Shown here: positions 8,768 through 18,220 of the stretch, piece by piece | Numbering within the stretch: the first letter of the stretch is position 1 | How the letters are laid out: every line of letters begins with the position of its first letter | From: Prorocentrum cordatum | Lineage: Eukaryota; Sar; Dinophyceae; Prorocentrales; Prorocentraceae | Assembly (NCBI GenBank): GCA_963575745.1 | Contig: CAUYUJ010019110.1 | Coordinates: 77,908 to 97,907 of the forward strand | Direction of reading: 5' to 3' | DNA: 20,000 nt | The notes under the pieces: generated by a model | What the model saw: the letters and a program-made list of their open reading frames with translations, nothing else | What the model was told of the DNA's origin: nothing | The model's database searches: none | Translations under genes and position numbers: made by a program

Positions 8768-8973
8768 GCAAGGAAAATGAGCCTAGAGGGGATGAAAACG
8801 GCATTGCGCAAGTTCGCAGGTCCACGATACTGGGAAAATTCCAAGCGATTATCTTTCTCCTCTGCTGCTGGGTCGCGGGGATCGAGTCGGCGACGACTGC
8901 GGTAACGCGTGCAGAAAGGGCAGATCAACACGCCAGCGGCTCGAATTTCGTGCGAGCTTTCAGGCGGCGGCAC
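8749..8973 (-). pseudogene. Short coding-like stretch with CPFC motif
   Basis: A 74-codon minus-strand frame with an ICPFC motif near residue 17 and a later single Cys near the end. Composition is natural-looking, but there is no recognisable domain. It lies directly upstream (in the minus direction) of the open frame ending at 7892 and overlaps its first bases, so the two could be parts of one frame-broken remnant. Confidence 0.25.
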
Positions 8974-9133
8974 TCATGCCCCAACCCCTCTTCCTCCGCA
9001 TCGTCTCTTGAACTTTGCGGCCCCACACCCTGCGCACACGTACACACACTGGGAAATCGCGGCCCCGCGCGCCGCGACGAAGCTGAATGAGTCCGGCACA
9101 TCGGACGGGGCCCCGCGCGTTCCAGCCTCAGAA

Positions 9134-9240
9134 GGAGGACGCACGCACACACACACACACACAGCTAAAATAACATCTTCTTCTCTTCATGTCGCAACAC
9201 GGCAAAGGCAATCCGTTCGGGCGCTCGAGTTGTCGGGGGC
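9134..9240 (+). repeat. Microsatellite-carrying dispersed repeat, copy 1
   Basis: A GGAGGACGCACGCAC lead-in is followed by (CA)n, a short spacer, then GTCGCAACACGGCAAAGGCA and ATCCGTTCGGGCGCTCG (9191-9227). The same order of lead-in, microsatellite and GTCGCA block occurs at 17274-17475, with about 31 of 37 positions matching in the block. Confidence 0.6.
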
Positions 9241-9556
9241 GCGCGCCAAACTCACTGTCGGGCAACAAGATAAGGCGCGCGGGAGGAGAAGCGGCCGCAG
9301 ACGACAGGAAGGAGCTAGAGGGCACTCACGGCTGACATCGTTCCAGGATGAGCGCGCGGGAGCGGCAAGCCGGCAAGCCGGGGCTGAAGTGACCTGGCAG
9401 TGGACGCGGGACGGCATCACGACAACGCCCAGGGACCGAAGCCAGGGCTGCAGGCGCTAGAAGCGCGAAGGACAAGGTGAACCAAATCATCGGGAGGAAG
9501 GCCCACGGGACTGCAGGAGCGGGAACATCCGGATGTCCGTCACGTTGCCGGGAACG
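9241..9556. other. Unassigned GC-rich spacer
   Basis: No gene or repeat unit matching elsewhere in the window was recognised. Open frames here are arginine- and glycine-rich in the manner of chance GC-rich frames. Confidence 0.35.
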
Positions 9557-9856
9557 TCAAGCTTTGCTGCGACGGGCCAGCGCCAGCTTGATGCAGGACC
9601 AGGATGGTCGAGGCGAGAGCAGAAGAAGCCCACGCGGGGCTGCGCCGAAGCGCGTGGGCTGCAGCAAAATCCCGTCTGTAGCCGGCCACCATGATGCTGA
9701 CGACTGACGAGGCGGCGCTAAGAGAGGCTGGGGGCGCCAGCCGGGGGCGCGCGGCGGCAGCTGCTTCGGCGGCGCTAAGGCGGCGCAGGACGTAAGGGAG
9801 CAGGAAGGCGGCGGAGAGGCAGGGAGGGACGAGGACCTGGCCAGCGGCACACCCCT

Positions 9857-10046
9857 GCTCCTCCTCCTCCTCCTCCTCCTCCTCCTCCTCCTCCTCCTCC
9901 TCCTCCTCCTCCTCCTCCTCCTCCTCCTCCTCCTCCTCCTCCTCCTCCTCCTCCCTCCTCCTCCTCCTCCTCCTCCTCCTCCTCCTCCTCCTCCTCCTCC
10001 TCCTCCTCCTCCTCCCTCCTCCTCCTCCTCCTCCTCCTCCTCCTCC
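9857..10046 (+). repeat. (TCC)n tract
   Basis: About 190 bp of TCC triplets with two phase interruptions (CTCCCTCC near 9953 and 10014). The minus strand is (GGA)n; its poly-Glu, poly-Gly and poly-Arg frames follow from the repeat. Confidence 0.95.
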
Positions 10047-10960
10047 GCCGGCGCACGCACCACAGCCCTGCAGGCGGCGGAGCGGGCAGCAGCCCGGCCA
10101 CGGGGCCAGCCAGGTGGAATCTCAGGGGCCCAGTCGCAGGTGCGGCAGGGCGGTGAAGGCCTGGAGGGGCCGGCGGGGACCCACCCAGCGCGCCGCCCTC
10201 GGAGGGGCCGCCAGGGGGGGGGGGGCGCAAGCACAGAGGGCGCGATCACGCGGAGGGAACAGGCCACCAGGGGGCGGCCTGCAACCAGGAGCACCTGATC
10301 GGCACGAGGGCAGGGAAGCGTCCGCCTTGAAGGGCGGGCGCCCTGACCAGGGCACCCGGTAGGCGCAAAGACATGCGAAGCAAAAGGGCGCCCACCGAAG
10401 AAGGCGGGCGCTCGGGGCCGCCGCCAGCGAGACGCGAGATGCGGCGAGGCCAATCGTCTGTCTGGGGGCTGCGTGGCCCGCGCAAGTGGCACCGAGCGCC
10501 CCGCGCGCTGGCGGCGGGGGCCCACGGCGCCAGCATCATGCCCTGCTGTGGGCGAAGTCCCACGCAGGCGGGAGTGGTCCCAAGAAGGCCAAGAGGCATC
10601 ACTGGAGCGTTTGCCACCGTTGCCCTTCCCTCCGCCGTTGCGCACCTGCCGCTCCTGCTGCCGGCGCCATGCCTTGCCCTGGTCAACCCAGATTCTGCGG
10701 CAGCGGGAGCAAGGCCGGATGTCGCGGTGACAGTCGGCCAGGTCCGACGGCAAGCGCGCAGAACTCCTCATCGCCGTCCGGGCTGCAGCGCCACCGACCC
10801 CTGCCCTTGCCGTCCCGGTCATCGCGGGCGCGGCCCCAGGCCTCCACAAACATCGCCCCGCAGGTGCCCCCAAGCCAGTTGATGACTTCGGGCCAGGTCT
10901 CGAACGCTCCTCACTGCGATTCCACAGCTGCCCCCACTCGATGTCGCGCAAGGGCACTCG

Positions 10961-11132
10961 GATGGGCCTGGTTTCCACCACCACCACCACCACCATAAGT
11001 TGGAGAGGGGGAGGAGAAGGAAGAAGAGGGGGAGGAGGACGAAGAGGAGGAGGAGGAGGAGGAGGAGGAGGAGGAGGACCCCCTCCCCTCCAACTTATGG
11101 TGGTGGTGGTGGTGGTGGAATACAGGCCCATC
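10961..11132. repeat. Long hairpin with triplet arms and purine loop
   Basis: The left arm (10961-11005) and right arm (11088-11132) are 45-bp inverted copies with only two mismatches. Each arm consists of GATGGGCCTG, a six-unit ACC run, and ATAAGTTGGAG. The intervening 82 bases are almost entirely purine (GGA, GAA, GGGGGA) until the edge of the right arm. The arms include non-repetitive sequence on both sides of the ACC run, so this is not simply two opposed microsatellites. It could be a foldback-type insertion or a structured RNA or DNA cruciform. Confidence 0.85.
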
Positions 11133-11149
11133 ACACTCGGTAGAGGCTG

Positions 11150-12324
11150 TCACGCGGTCATCCAGATCATTCCAGCCGCGCTGGCGGCGCGTCGACGCGC
11201 CCCCCCCGCGTGCAGGGCTGGACGCAGTGGGTGCGCTGCTCCATGTCGACGGATCGCCGCGGGCGCTGGCGTCGGGACCGTCGCCCTGCCCCTGGACCAG
11301 GTCGACCAATCGGCGGAATTGCGGGTGCGCTGCGCTGCCCTGACCGGTGCTGCAAGGGCGGCGCGGTCAGTAGCAGGCCCGGCGTCGCTCCTGGCGGCGC
11401 CGCTGTCAGCTTCGCCTGCTGTGGCACTGGCCAGGCGTCCGCCACGGATGGCCCTGGTCAGGTGCCCAGTGTCCGCGCCGCCCCACACCGCGACCCACTC
11501 GCGCCCATTGCTGGCGCACAAGAGGCGTCCTGCGTGGACCTCGTCGAATGGTCCTACCACCGCGCAAGGAGAGACGTGAGGCGCGAGTCGGTCCCCACTC
11601 GTCCTTCTGCGCGTGCCAGCCCGCAGCGGCGGCGCCAGCGTCGTCCCTGGCCAGGAGCAGCGAGAGGGCCGGATACCACGATTTGCCTTTCTCGAACGTC
11701 TGGGGACGGCGGCTGGTAGAACCGAAGAATATCGTCCAACTCCCTCGCTGCCGCTGCCGTCAGAGCGCCTTGGAAAGCCACGCCGCGGCTGACCGCAGCG
11801 TCGGGCCGTGCCGCTGACAGAGCTCGTGCACATCCGCCCGCAGACTCGCACGACCCTGGCTGTCGAGATGAGCTGCGTCCCCCTGGTGGCTCTCCGCGGC
11901 ACTGGCCTCAGCGTCGCAAGGGACTCGCAGAACCTGCGCCTCGGTGAGGCGAGTGGTCCGCTCGGCGGGCTCCGCGCGCCTGGAGATAATCCGAGCCCAT
12001 CTCCACTCGCACTGCGACGACGGACAACCCACGGAAAATGCAGGACCGGGTATGTTCTGTTGGATCTAGCATCAGCCGGAGCTCGATGTGGAACTCGTTC
12101 GACTCGCACTGGAATGCCTCCCCCCAGCGGCGGACGGCAACGGCGCCGTCAAGCGTCACCCCGCTGTCGCGCATCAGCCCCCCACGAAGAAGAAATTCTA
12201 GCACCGATGGCCTGGGGTAGACCGGCCGCAAGACATCGAGCAGCTCACGGATGTTATGAAGGCCCGAATGTGCCTCCTGTGCTCTAGCCGTGATGTTTGG
12301 GAGGGCCTCGGAACTTTCACACAT
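11150..12324 (-). pseudogene. GC-rich frame-broken coding-like region, upstream part
   Basis: Natural-looking minus-strand segments in changing frames: IRELLDVLRPVYPRPSVLEF and GGLMRDSGVTLDGAVAVRRW (about 12260-12110), then FHIELRLMLDPTEHTRSCIF in the same frame, then LTEAQVLRVPCDAEA (about 11950) in another, then EKGKSWYPALSLLLARDDAG (about 11690-11620), then GRLLCASNGREWVAVWGG (about 11530-11470). This order and shared direction suggest a single gene with several frame changes, continuing toward 9557. Introns could explain some shifts (a CCCCAG/ACG junction precedes the EKGKSWY segment), but no full set of splice sites was established. No family was recognised. Confidence 0.4.
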
Positions 12325-12732
12325 AGAGGCGCTGTCACTAGATTCCCCTCTGCGGAAGGACGCAACATACGGATCGCGAAAGTTCTGTTTGGGGGGAACA
12401 GGAGATGGGAGCGGACAGAGCTAGTACACAGATTATGGTCGACAAAAGCGGGGCAGACAAATCCTGCCCCCCACTAAAAATGCGACTGAAACGCAAGGGG
12501 GCTACTTATTACAGTTGTTGCCTGGGCGAGCGGCCGAGGAGGAGGAGGAGGCGAAGGAGAAGGGCAAATGGAGGAAGGGCAAACAATGCACTGGAATCAT
12601 CGCCTGGCTGCCTGTCGGCCTGGGCGCCCACATGAGTTGGCCGTGCAACCGCCGAACAAAAACACTTACACCTTCGACTCCAACAGGGTGCAGTCCACGA
12701 GCCCGACTGAGCAACGCCCACGCCAGGGTCTT
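12325..12732. other. Unassigned spacer
   Basis: No convincing gene. A short GGA/GAG-rich segment at about 12533-12580 is the only low-complexity content. Confidence 0.35.
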
Positions 12733-13085
12733 GCACCGAAGTCTGGAGCTGGCGTCGGAGCTGGACCAGACGCTACAGACACAGTCAACGCCGGAGTTGG
12801 AGCTGGAGTCAAGGTCGGGGCCGAAGCTGGAGCAGGCGCCAGACAAGAAGCCGAAGCTGAGGTCGGAGCTGATGTCGGCCGCCAGAGCGGTGGGCCATTC
12901 GTGCTGACCTCCGGATTGGCTGTTTGGCTAGTCATAGACACTCCAAACGGCGCCGGCGCGACTGCAGCCGCCGTCGCCGTCATCGTCGCCGCCGCGGCTG
13001 CCGCCGACGCCGCCGCCGCTGTCGTTGTCGTCGGTCGGCCAGTCGGTCGGTCGTCGTTCGTCGTCGTCCATCGTCGTCTTCCCAG
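12733..13085 (+). repeat. Degenerate hexamer and triplet low-complexity DNA
   Basis: About 12735-12880 holds an imperfect GGAGCT/GGAGTC hexamer series; one plus frame reads as Val-Gly-Ala-rich and another as a leucine/glutamate-rich, coiled-coil-like peptide. About 12950-13085 is GCC/GTC triplet-rich. Coding on the plus strand is possible but the period-six and period-three composition explains the open frames. Confidence 0.6.
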
Positions 13086-13160
13086 CCCGCCGCCAGGCAC
13101 GGCCCCGCAGCGGCCAGCCCTGCCCCTACCCAAACCCCCCTGGTGCCGCCAGTCATCTGA

Positions 13161-13345
13161 GCACCGTTTATCCGACCCCCATCTCCAGCGGCGTGGCATT
13201 GGGCCCCACTGGCCGATTTATCCCCCCAGATGGGGATATCGGTCGTTCTCTGCGGGTTTCGAGCAGTGTATCCCCAACTGGGGTGATAATTTGGTGGGGG
13301 TCTCGAAGGGGATGAGGATGGGGATGGGGGTCGGTTAAACGATAC
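13161..13345. mobile_element. Short terminal-inverted-repeat element (MITE-like), copy 2
   Basis: A 185-bp relative of 1674-1857. It starts GCACCGTTTATCCGACCCCC and ends with GGGGGTCGGTTAAACGATAC; the arms match at about 23 of 27 positions. It is flanked by TGA at both sides (13158-13160 and 13346-13348), a clean candidate 3-bp target duplication. The interior keeps GGCCCCACTGGCCGATTTA, a GATGGGGATA segment and GTATCCCCAACTGGGG as in copy 1. No coding capacity. Confidence 0.8.
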
Positions 13346-13785
13346 TGAGGGCAGGCCTACGCTGGCAGAAGACAAGGCAGGGAGGCGGCACGTAGCAGCG
13401 GGCTGGCGGCGCAGAAGCGCAATACATGCGGGGGACCGAATGCCACACCAGAGCCGGCGAGACAGCACCGTTGAGACAGAGCGTGGAAGGGGAAGGAGCG
13501 CAGGACAGGGAATATGGCTCGCCTGGACCAGCGACACCGACCGATATGCCAGACGCAGCAGTGAAGCAGCGATCCGCCAGCTGGCCACGGATGGCGTCAG
13601 ATGTGGCGCGTGGCCGAGTGGGCGGTGTGGCAAGAGCGTAAAGAGAGCGTCAGCCCTCGATTGCCAAGGCGACTTACGCCCGTACCGCCAGCGTGTCCCG
13701 AGGGGAGATGTCCCGCGAGCACCCTGGCCTGGACCAACGAGCGGGGATGGAGGCCAGCAGTGCGCCGCCAGCTGTGCCCAGCAAA
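13346..13785. other. Unassigned spacer
   Basis: No recognisable gene, although several frames are open on both strands because they run on into the stop-free tetranucleotide island. Confidence 0.35.
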
Positions 13786-13827
13786 ACACACACATACATA
13801 CATACATACATACATACATACATACAT

Positions 13828-13878
<51 letters not shown>

Positions 13879-14393
13879 TACAGACAGACAGACAGACAGA
13901 CAGACAGACGGACATGCATACATACATACATACATACATACATACATGCATGCATGCATGCATACATACATACATACATACATACATACATACATACATA
14001 CATACATACGTACGTACGTACATACATACATACATATATACATACATACATGCATGCATGCATACATGCATGCATGCATGCATGCACGCACGTACGCATA
14101 CATACATACATACATACATACATACATACATACATACATACAAACATACATACATACATACATACATACATACATACATACATACATACATACATACATA
14201 CATACAAACATGCATACGTGCACACATGCATGCATGCATGCATACATACATCCATCCATACATCCATACATCCATACATCCATACATCCGTACATCCATA
14301 CATACATACATACATACATACATACATACATACATGCATGCATGCATGCATGCATGCATGCATGCATGCATACACACACTCACATACACACAG
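13786..14393. repeat. Compound tetranucleotide island (CATA/GACA/GCAT)
   Basis: About 600 bp built from blocks of CATA, GACA (about 13830-13917), CATA, GCAT, GTAC and CATC tetramers, with the blocks alternating repeatedly. All frames on both strands are nearly stop-free (Tyr-Ile-His-Thr and Met-Tyr-Val-Cys style), which is a property of the tetramers. Its right edge coincides with the left end of composite element copy 2. Confidence 0.97.
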
Positions 14394-14465
14394 AAATTAG
14401 CCTGGCGAAGAACCCAACCATATGCAGTTGTCAGTACCGCAGCTGCGGGTTTCATCTTCAGTGGA

Positions 14466-15748
14466 ACTCCCCATAGGACTACGGAACGTGTGAGAGGTGT
14501 GCCGAGATGGGTGCCACTGGGCATTCGGCGAAGCTCCATATGGGGACATGAAACACGCGCGGGGCGTGCCGACATGGGTGGCGGAAACGCATGTGAGGGC
14601 CGCCAGTGGGGCCTCCAGTGGAGCTCCCTATGGCTCCCCGAAACATGATGCTGCTGCGGGGGGGGTGCCGGGATGGGTGGCGGAGACGCATGTAAGCGCC
14701 GCTACTGTGGCCTTCGGTGGAGCTCCCTATGGGGCCACGAAGCGCGTGAGGGGTGTACTGGGATGTGTGGCGGGGACGCATGTGAGCGCCGCCACTGGGG
14801 CCTTCGGTGCAGCTCCCTATGGGGCCACGAAACGTGTGAGGGGTGCGCCGAATTGGGTGCGGGTGGTGACGCATGCGGGCGGTGCCACTGGGGCCTTCGG
14901 TGGAGGTCCCTATGGGGCCACGAAACCTGTTGTTGTGAGGGGCGTGCCGGGATGGGTGGCGGGGACGCATGTGAGCGCGGCCGCTGGGGCCTTCGGTGGA
15001 GCTCCCTATGGGGCCACGAAACGTGTGAGGGGTGTGCCGAATTGGGTGGGTGTGGGTGACGCATGTGAGCGCCGCCACTGGGGCCTCCGGTGGATGATGG
15101 GGCCACGAAACCTGTGAGGGATGTGCCGAAATGGGTGTGCGGGACGCATGCGCATGTGAGCGCCGCCACTGGGGCCTTCGGTGGAGCTCCCTATGGGGCC
15201 ACGAAACGTGTGAGGGGTGTGCCGAAATGGGTGTGCGGGACGCATGCGGGCACACCACTGGGGCCTTCGGTGGGCCCCTATGGGGCCACGAAACGTGTGA
15301 GGGGTGTGCCGAATTGGGTGTGCGTGACGCATGCGGGCGGCAGCACTGGGGCCTTCGGTGGGGCTCCCTATGGGACCACGAAACGTGTGAGGGGTGTGCC
15401 GAATTGGGTGTGCGGGACGCATGCGGGCGGCAGAGCTCCCTTAATGGGGCCACGAAACGTGTGAGGGGTGTGCCGAATTGGGTGTGCGTGACGCATGCGG
15501 GCGGCAGCACTAGGGCCTTCGGCGGAGCTCCCTATGGGGCCACGAAACGTGTGAGGGGTGTGCCGAATTGGGTTGTGCGTGACGCATGCGGGCGGCAGCA
15601 CTGGGGCCTTCGGTAGAGCTCCCTATGGGGCCACGAAACGTGTGAGGGGTGTGCCGAATTGGGTGTGCGTGACGCATGCGGGCGGCAGCACTGGGGCCTT
15701 CGGCGGAGCTCTCTATGGGGCCGCGAAACGTGTGAGGGGTGTGCCGAA
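14466..15748 (+). repeat. Minisatellite array 2 (units of about 90 bp)
   Basis: About 15 units, each with GAGCTCCCTATGGGGCCACG, then AAACGTGTGAGGGGTGTGCC, GAATTGGGTGTGCGTGACGC, ATGCGGGCGGCAGCACTGGG and GCCTTCGGTG. Late units start at 15433, 15525, 15616 and 15706 (spacings 92, 91 and 90). Units at the left are more diverged, while those at the right are nearly identical, suggesting recent homogenisation there. One unit near 15080 and one at 15270 have lost part of the GAGCTC segment. Two plus frames and at least two minus frames are open over long stretches because 90 is divisible by three. Confidence 0.95.
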
Positions 15749-15815
15749 ATGGAGGAGGGAGGAGGGAGGAGGGGGAGGAGGGGGAGGAGGAGCGGGAGCG
15801 GGAGCGGGAGCGGGC
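15749..15815 (+). repeat. GGA and GGGAGC purine tract
   Basis: GGAGGGA repeats pass into four GGGAGC hexamers. It sits between the array and the conserved right block, as at 1091-1170 in copy 1. Confidence 0.85.
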
Positions 15816-15818
15816 GCT

Positions 15819-15862
15819 GTCTCTTCAAAACGAGGACCAAACACCACAGGATGGTTGGGAAA
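15819..15862 (+). repeat. Conserved right-end block, copy 2
   Basis: Matches 1178-1221 at 43 of 44 positions; similarity stops right after GGTTGGGAAA. Confidence 0.85.
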
Positions 15863-15929
15863 AAGTGTGTGGGTCGGCGTGGGCCGGAACATGGCGGACA
15901 GCGCAGCAGTGCGACCATGCGGGCAGCAC

Positions 15930-16499
15930 GACGCGGGAAGCGGGAAGCGGGAAGCGCGCGCCGCACCTCTCGCGGGGCGCGTGGCGCGCAGAGCGGGAGG
16001 GCGAGCGCGCAGAGGAGGGAGGGAGGGAGAAGGAGGAGGAGGAGGAGGAGGAGGAGGAGGAGGAGGAGGAGGAGAAGGAGAGGCCCACAGCACCAGGGCA
16101 GAGAGCCGGGGAGGACGGCGGGGGCGACGGGGACAGGCGGGAACCAGGGCTGGGCGCGCGGCCACGTGAGGCGGGCGGAGGGGGCCAGAGCGGCGGCAGG
16201 GCAATGGCCATGCGAGCGGAGAGGGCACCGCAGGAAGAGGGGGGCGGACGACCACGGACGGACAAATGGAAAAGGGGAAACCGCCCCGGGCGCCCCGCGG
16301 AAAGGCTCGGGCTCCGGGCGGGAACACAAACAGAGGATTGCGACGAGAGGGAGCGGCAGCGTAGGCACGGAGCGCGGCGCCGCTGGCGAAGTGGGGGCAA
16401 ACGCAAGAGAGGCGGAGGCCGCGGTGTGGGCGGACATCTGGCGGGGTCGAAGGTGGGCCAAGCGCCGCATGACGGATAGGGGCGGTCGTACACCACGAG
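15930..16499. other. GC-rich spacer with purine microsatellite
   Basis: Contains three GCGGGAA heptamers (about 15938-15960) and a GGA/GAG tract (about 16013-16085). Frames in this stretch are arginine/glycine-rich on the plus strand and serine/proline-rich on the minus, as expected from composition. No gene called. Confidence 0.5.
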
Positions 16500-17157
16500 T
16501 CACCACACCGAGCACCCGCCAACGACACCAGCTCGGTGCTGCTGGCGCGCGTGCTCTTCGCGAAGAAGCCGTGACACTCGTCAGCGGTGTACCAGTGTCG
16601 GACAAGGCGAACGTAGTGGGGTCGCTGATCGGCGAACGAGCGCGAGGACGGGTGGCAGTGATGTGTGGGAAGGGCAAGGCACTGTGGACCCAATTGGCGA
16701 ATGGGAGCACACGTGGGGCAGCGCAGGTGGGACCGGTCAGGCAGCTTCCCCGGGAGGGGCGGCAGACTTGTGGGGTTTCCTGCCTCTTGGTACGCCCGTT
16801 GGGGGGCTGCGCCATGGCAAGCAGCTGCTCAAAAGACATGGTGATGTGCCACAGCCCCACGTGAAACACTCTCAAGGGTCTGGTGGCACCGCTAACGCTA
16901 TGGGAAGCCTCGAAGGCGTAGATCCAGAAGAAGTAGAGAGAAGCGTCAGGGATGCGGCGGCCGAAACGTTCCTGAACAGTGCATCGGTTAGACTTGTCGA
17001 TAGCAATGGAGCGCGTCGCGCCGACACGCGCGATGTAACCATAGCCACTGGCCTCCGTGGTGTTAAAGGGGAAAGCAGCCGCTCCTCGATCTCGTCTCTT
17101 TGGAGGTTGAATTCGAAGCAAACTCCGTGCAATTGGGGGAGCGAGCGTCGGTGCCAA
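16500..17157 (-). pseudogene. Minus-strand coding-like remnant, unassigned
   Basis: A minus-strand frame open from 17157 gives a natural-looking sequence: YGYIARVGATRSIAIDKSN, then FGRRIPDASLYFFWIYAFEA, then RVFHVGLWHITMSFEQLLAM and a small Cys group (QVCRPSRGSCLTGPTCAAPR). Near 16640 the better reading moves to another frame (RLVRHWYTADECHGFFAKS). A plus-strand frame at 16663-17232 is also open for 189 codons and has reasonable composition (GVDPEEVERSVRDAAAETF), so strand choice is not certain. The minus frame stays open through the composite element downstream, which must be non-coding. No family was recognised. Confidence 0.35.
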
Positions 17158-17273
17158 AGGCTTACCGCAAGGATCGTTTATTCACATCTTGCCGATGGTT
17201 TCGGCCCATCTCCCGATGATGAGGCAGTCTGATTCAGAAGAAAGGGGGGCCGCCATCATTGGAGAACCAGCCA

Positions 17274-17297
17274 CGGTCGAGAGAGGACGCACACAGG

Positions 17298-17328
<31 letters not shown>

Positions 17329-17590
17329 GCAGGCAGGCAGGAAGGCAGACAGTCAGGCAGGCACGCAGGCAGGCAGGCAGGAGGGCAGGCAGGCAAGCAG
17401 ACAGACAGACAGACAGTGTTTCCGTCGCAGCACGGCAGAAGCAATCCGCACGGGCGTTCGCGGCAGTCGGGTACGCTAGACTAACAAATTGACGGTCGAG
17501 AAAGGGCCCACACAGACATACAGACTGACCCACACGCAGGCAGACACACGCACACACACACACACACACAGACACACACACACACATACG
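17274..17590 (+). repeat. Microsatellite-carrying dispersed repeat, copy 2 (iterated)
   Basis: ACGGTCGAGAGAGGACGCAC (17274) leads into CAGA/GCAG repeats (about 17290-17418), then the GTCGCAGCACGGCAGAAGCA block (17424) shared with 9191. ACGGTCGAGAAAGGGCCCAC (about 17492) then restarts the unit and leads into (CA)n to 17586. The lead-in is therefore repeated after about 218 bp, each time followed by a microsatellite. Confidence 0.6.
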
Positions 17591-17905
17591 TCTTCCTCCA
17601 GTGCTGCAGTTCGAAGGTAGTCATGGCTCACGCTGTGGTGGTCGTGGCTGGTCGCAAAATCAAGACTCGAAGCTCCGTCCATGGCAGCCCGCGCAGAGAG
17701 ATACATTTTCCCAAAAGAGGCCGAGGTGCTGCAGGCGGCGGCTTCGCAGGGAAATTGCAGCAGGAAGCGCAACGGGAGGTGGGCAAATGGGCCGAGGACC
17801 AGCCTGCGCTCCCACGAGGCACCGAAGCCCAAGAGAACCAAAAAAAGGGGAGGGAGAGCAGAACGAACAGCAGCAGCAGTCGTGGGGACAGCCAACCACA
17901 CACAC

Positions 17906-17907
<2 letters not shown>
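17591..17907. other. Unassigned spacer
   Basis: No convincing gene; open frames on both strands run into the (AAC)n tract. Ends in a short (CA)n at about 17897-17908 directly joined to (AAC)n. Confidence 0.35.
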
Positions 17908-17970
<63 letters not shown>

Positions 17971-18220
17971 TACTAGCACGTGGGGACACTCCGTTCTCAC
18001 CAGTGCCAGGGTTTTCATAGGAGGCGGGCAATACCCCCACTTTGTGGGGGGGCCGGTTCAAGCTCTACCAAATTTCCAAACGACTCTTCGCCACCACCCA
18101 CACCCAGCTTCCCGCCCTATGACGTTCGGACACTTCACTTCGTGGCATGCGGACGACCGTGGCTACTATTCAGGGCCCCGCGGCCGACGACGACGGCGTG
18201 CGCGCGCGAAGAAAAAACGA

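Larger units (their letters stand above)
9557..11134 (-). pseudogene. GC-rich frame-broken coding-like region, downstream part
   Basis: A 525-codon minus-strand frame is open through here, but its ends are formed by the (TCC)n tract and the hairpin. Natural-looking segments switch frame: VPLRDIEWGQLWNRSEER (about 10940-10890), then ETWPEVINWLGGTCGAMFVE in the next frame (about 10890-10740), then a Cys cluster CHRDIRPCSRCRRIW (about 10735-10690) back in the first frame. A further CRTCDW motif occurs near 10150. The Cys spacing resembles a small zinc-binding segment. I read this as a decayed gene on the minus strand, possibly transposon-derived, with at least two frame changes. No family was recognised. 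Confidence 0.35.
14393..15862 (+). mobile_element. Composite dispersed repeat, copy 2
   Basis: The fuller copy of the element at 150-1221, in the same orientation. It begins at GAAATTAGCC next to the tetranucleotide island, has AACCATATGCAGTTGT at 14416-14431, then an uninterrupted minisatellite array (14466-15748), a GGA/GGGAGC purine tract (15749-15815), and the 44-bp right block (15819-15862). No enzyme gene was found inside. The number and length of units differ between the copies, so the array has expanded or contracted since they separated. Mobility remains inference from the paired ends. Confidence 0.65.

Noticed and set aside
12515-12907. Coiled-coil-like plus-strand frame
   Set aside because: The apparent leucine/glutamate periodicity comes from degenerate GGAGCT-type hexamers, and a second frame over the same bases is equally open.
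13786-14393. CRISPR-like array
   Set aside because: The island has no spacers; it is simple tetranucleotide sequence. No array of equal direct repeats with unique spacers was found anywhere.
13440-14648. A 402-codon plus-strand frame and a 531-codon minus-strand frame across the tetranucleotide island
   Set aside because: The CATA/GACA/GCAT tetramers have no stops in almost any frame, so length is meaningless there.
14479-15510. Long open frames through minisatellite array 2 as a 30-residue-repeat protein
   Set aside because: Several frames on both strands are open at once because the unit is close to 90 bp, and unit spacings of 91 and 92 bp break any one frame. Array 1 (spacings 86 and 79) breaks it too.
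150-15862. Terminal inverted repeats for the composite element (CCCAACCAT near both ends)
   Set aside because: CCAACCAT-like sequence occurs in both the left block and the reverse complement of the right block, but similarity between the two left blocks starts about 20 bp further out, so the motif is not terminal on the left.
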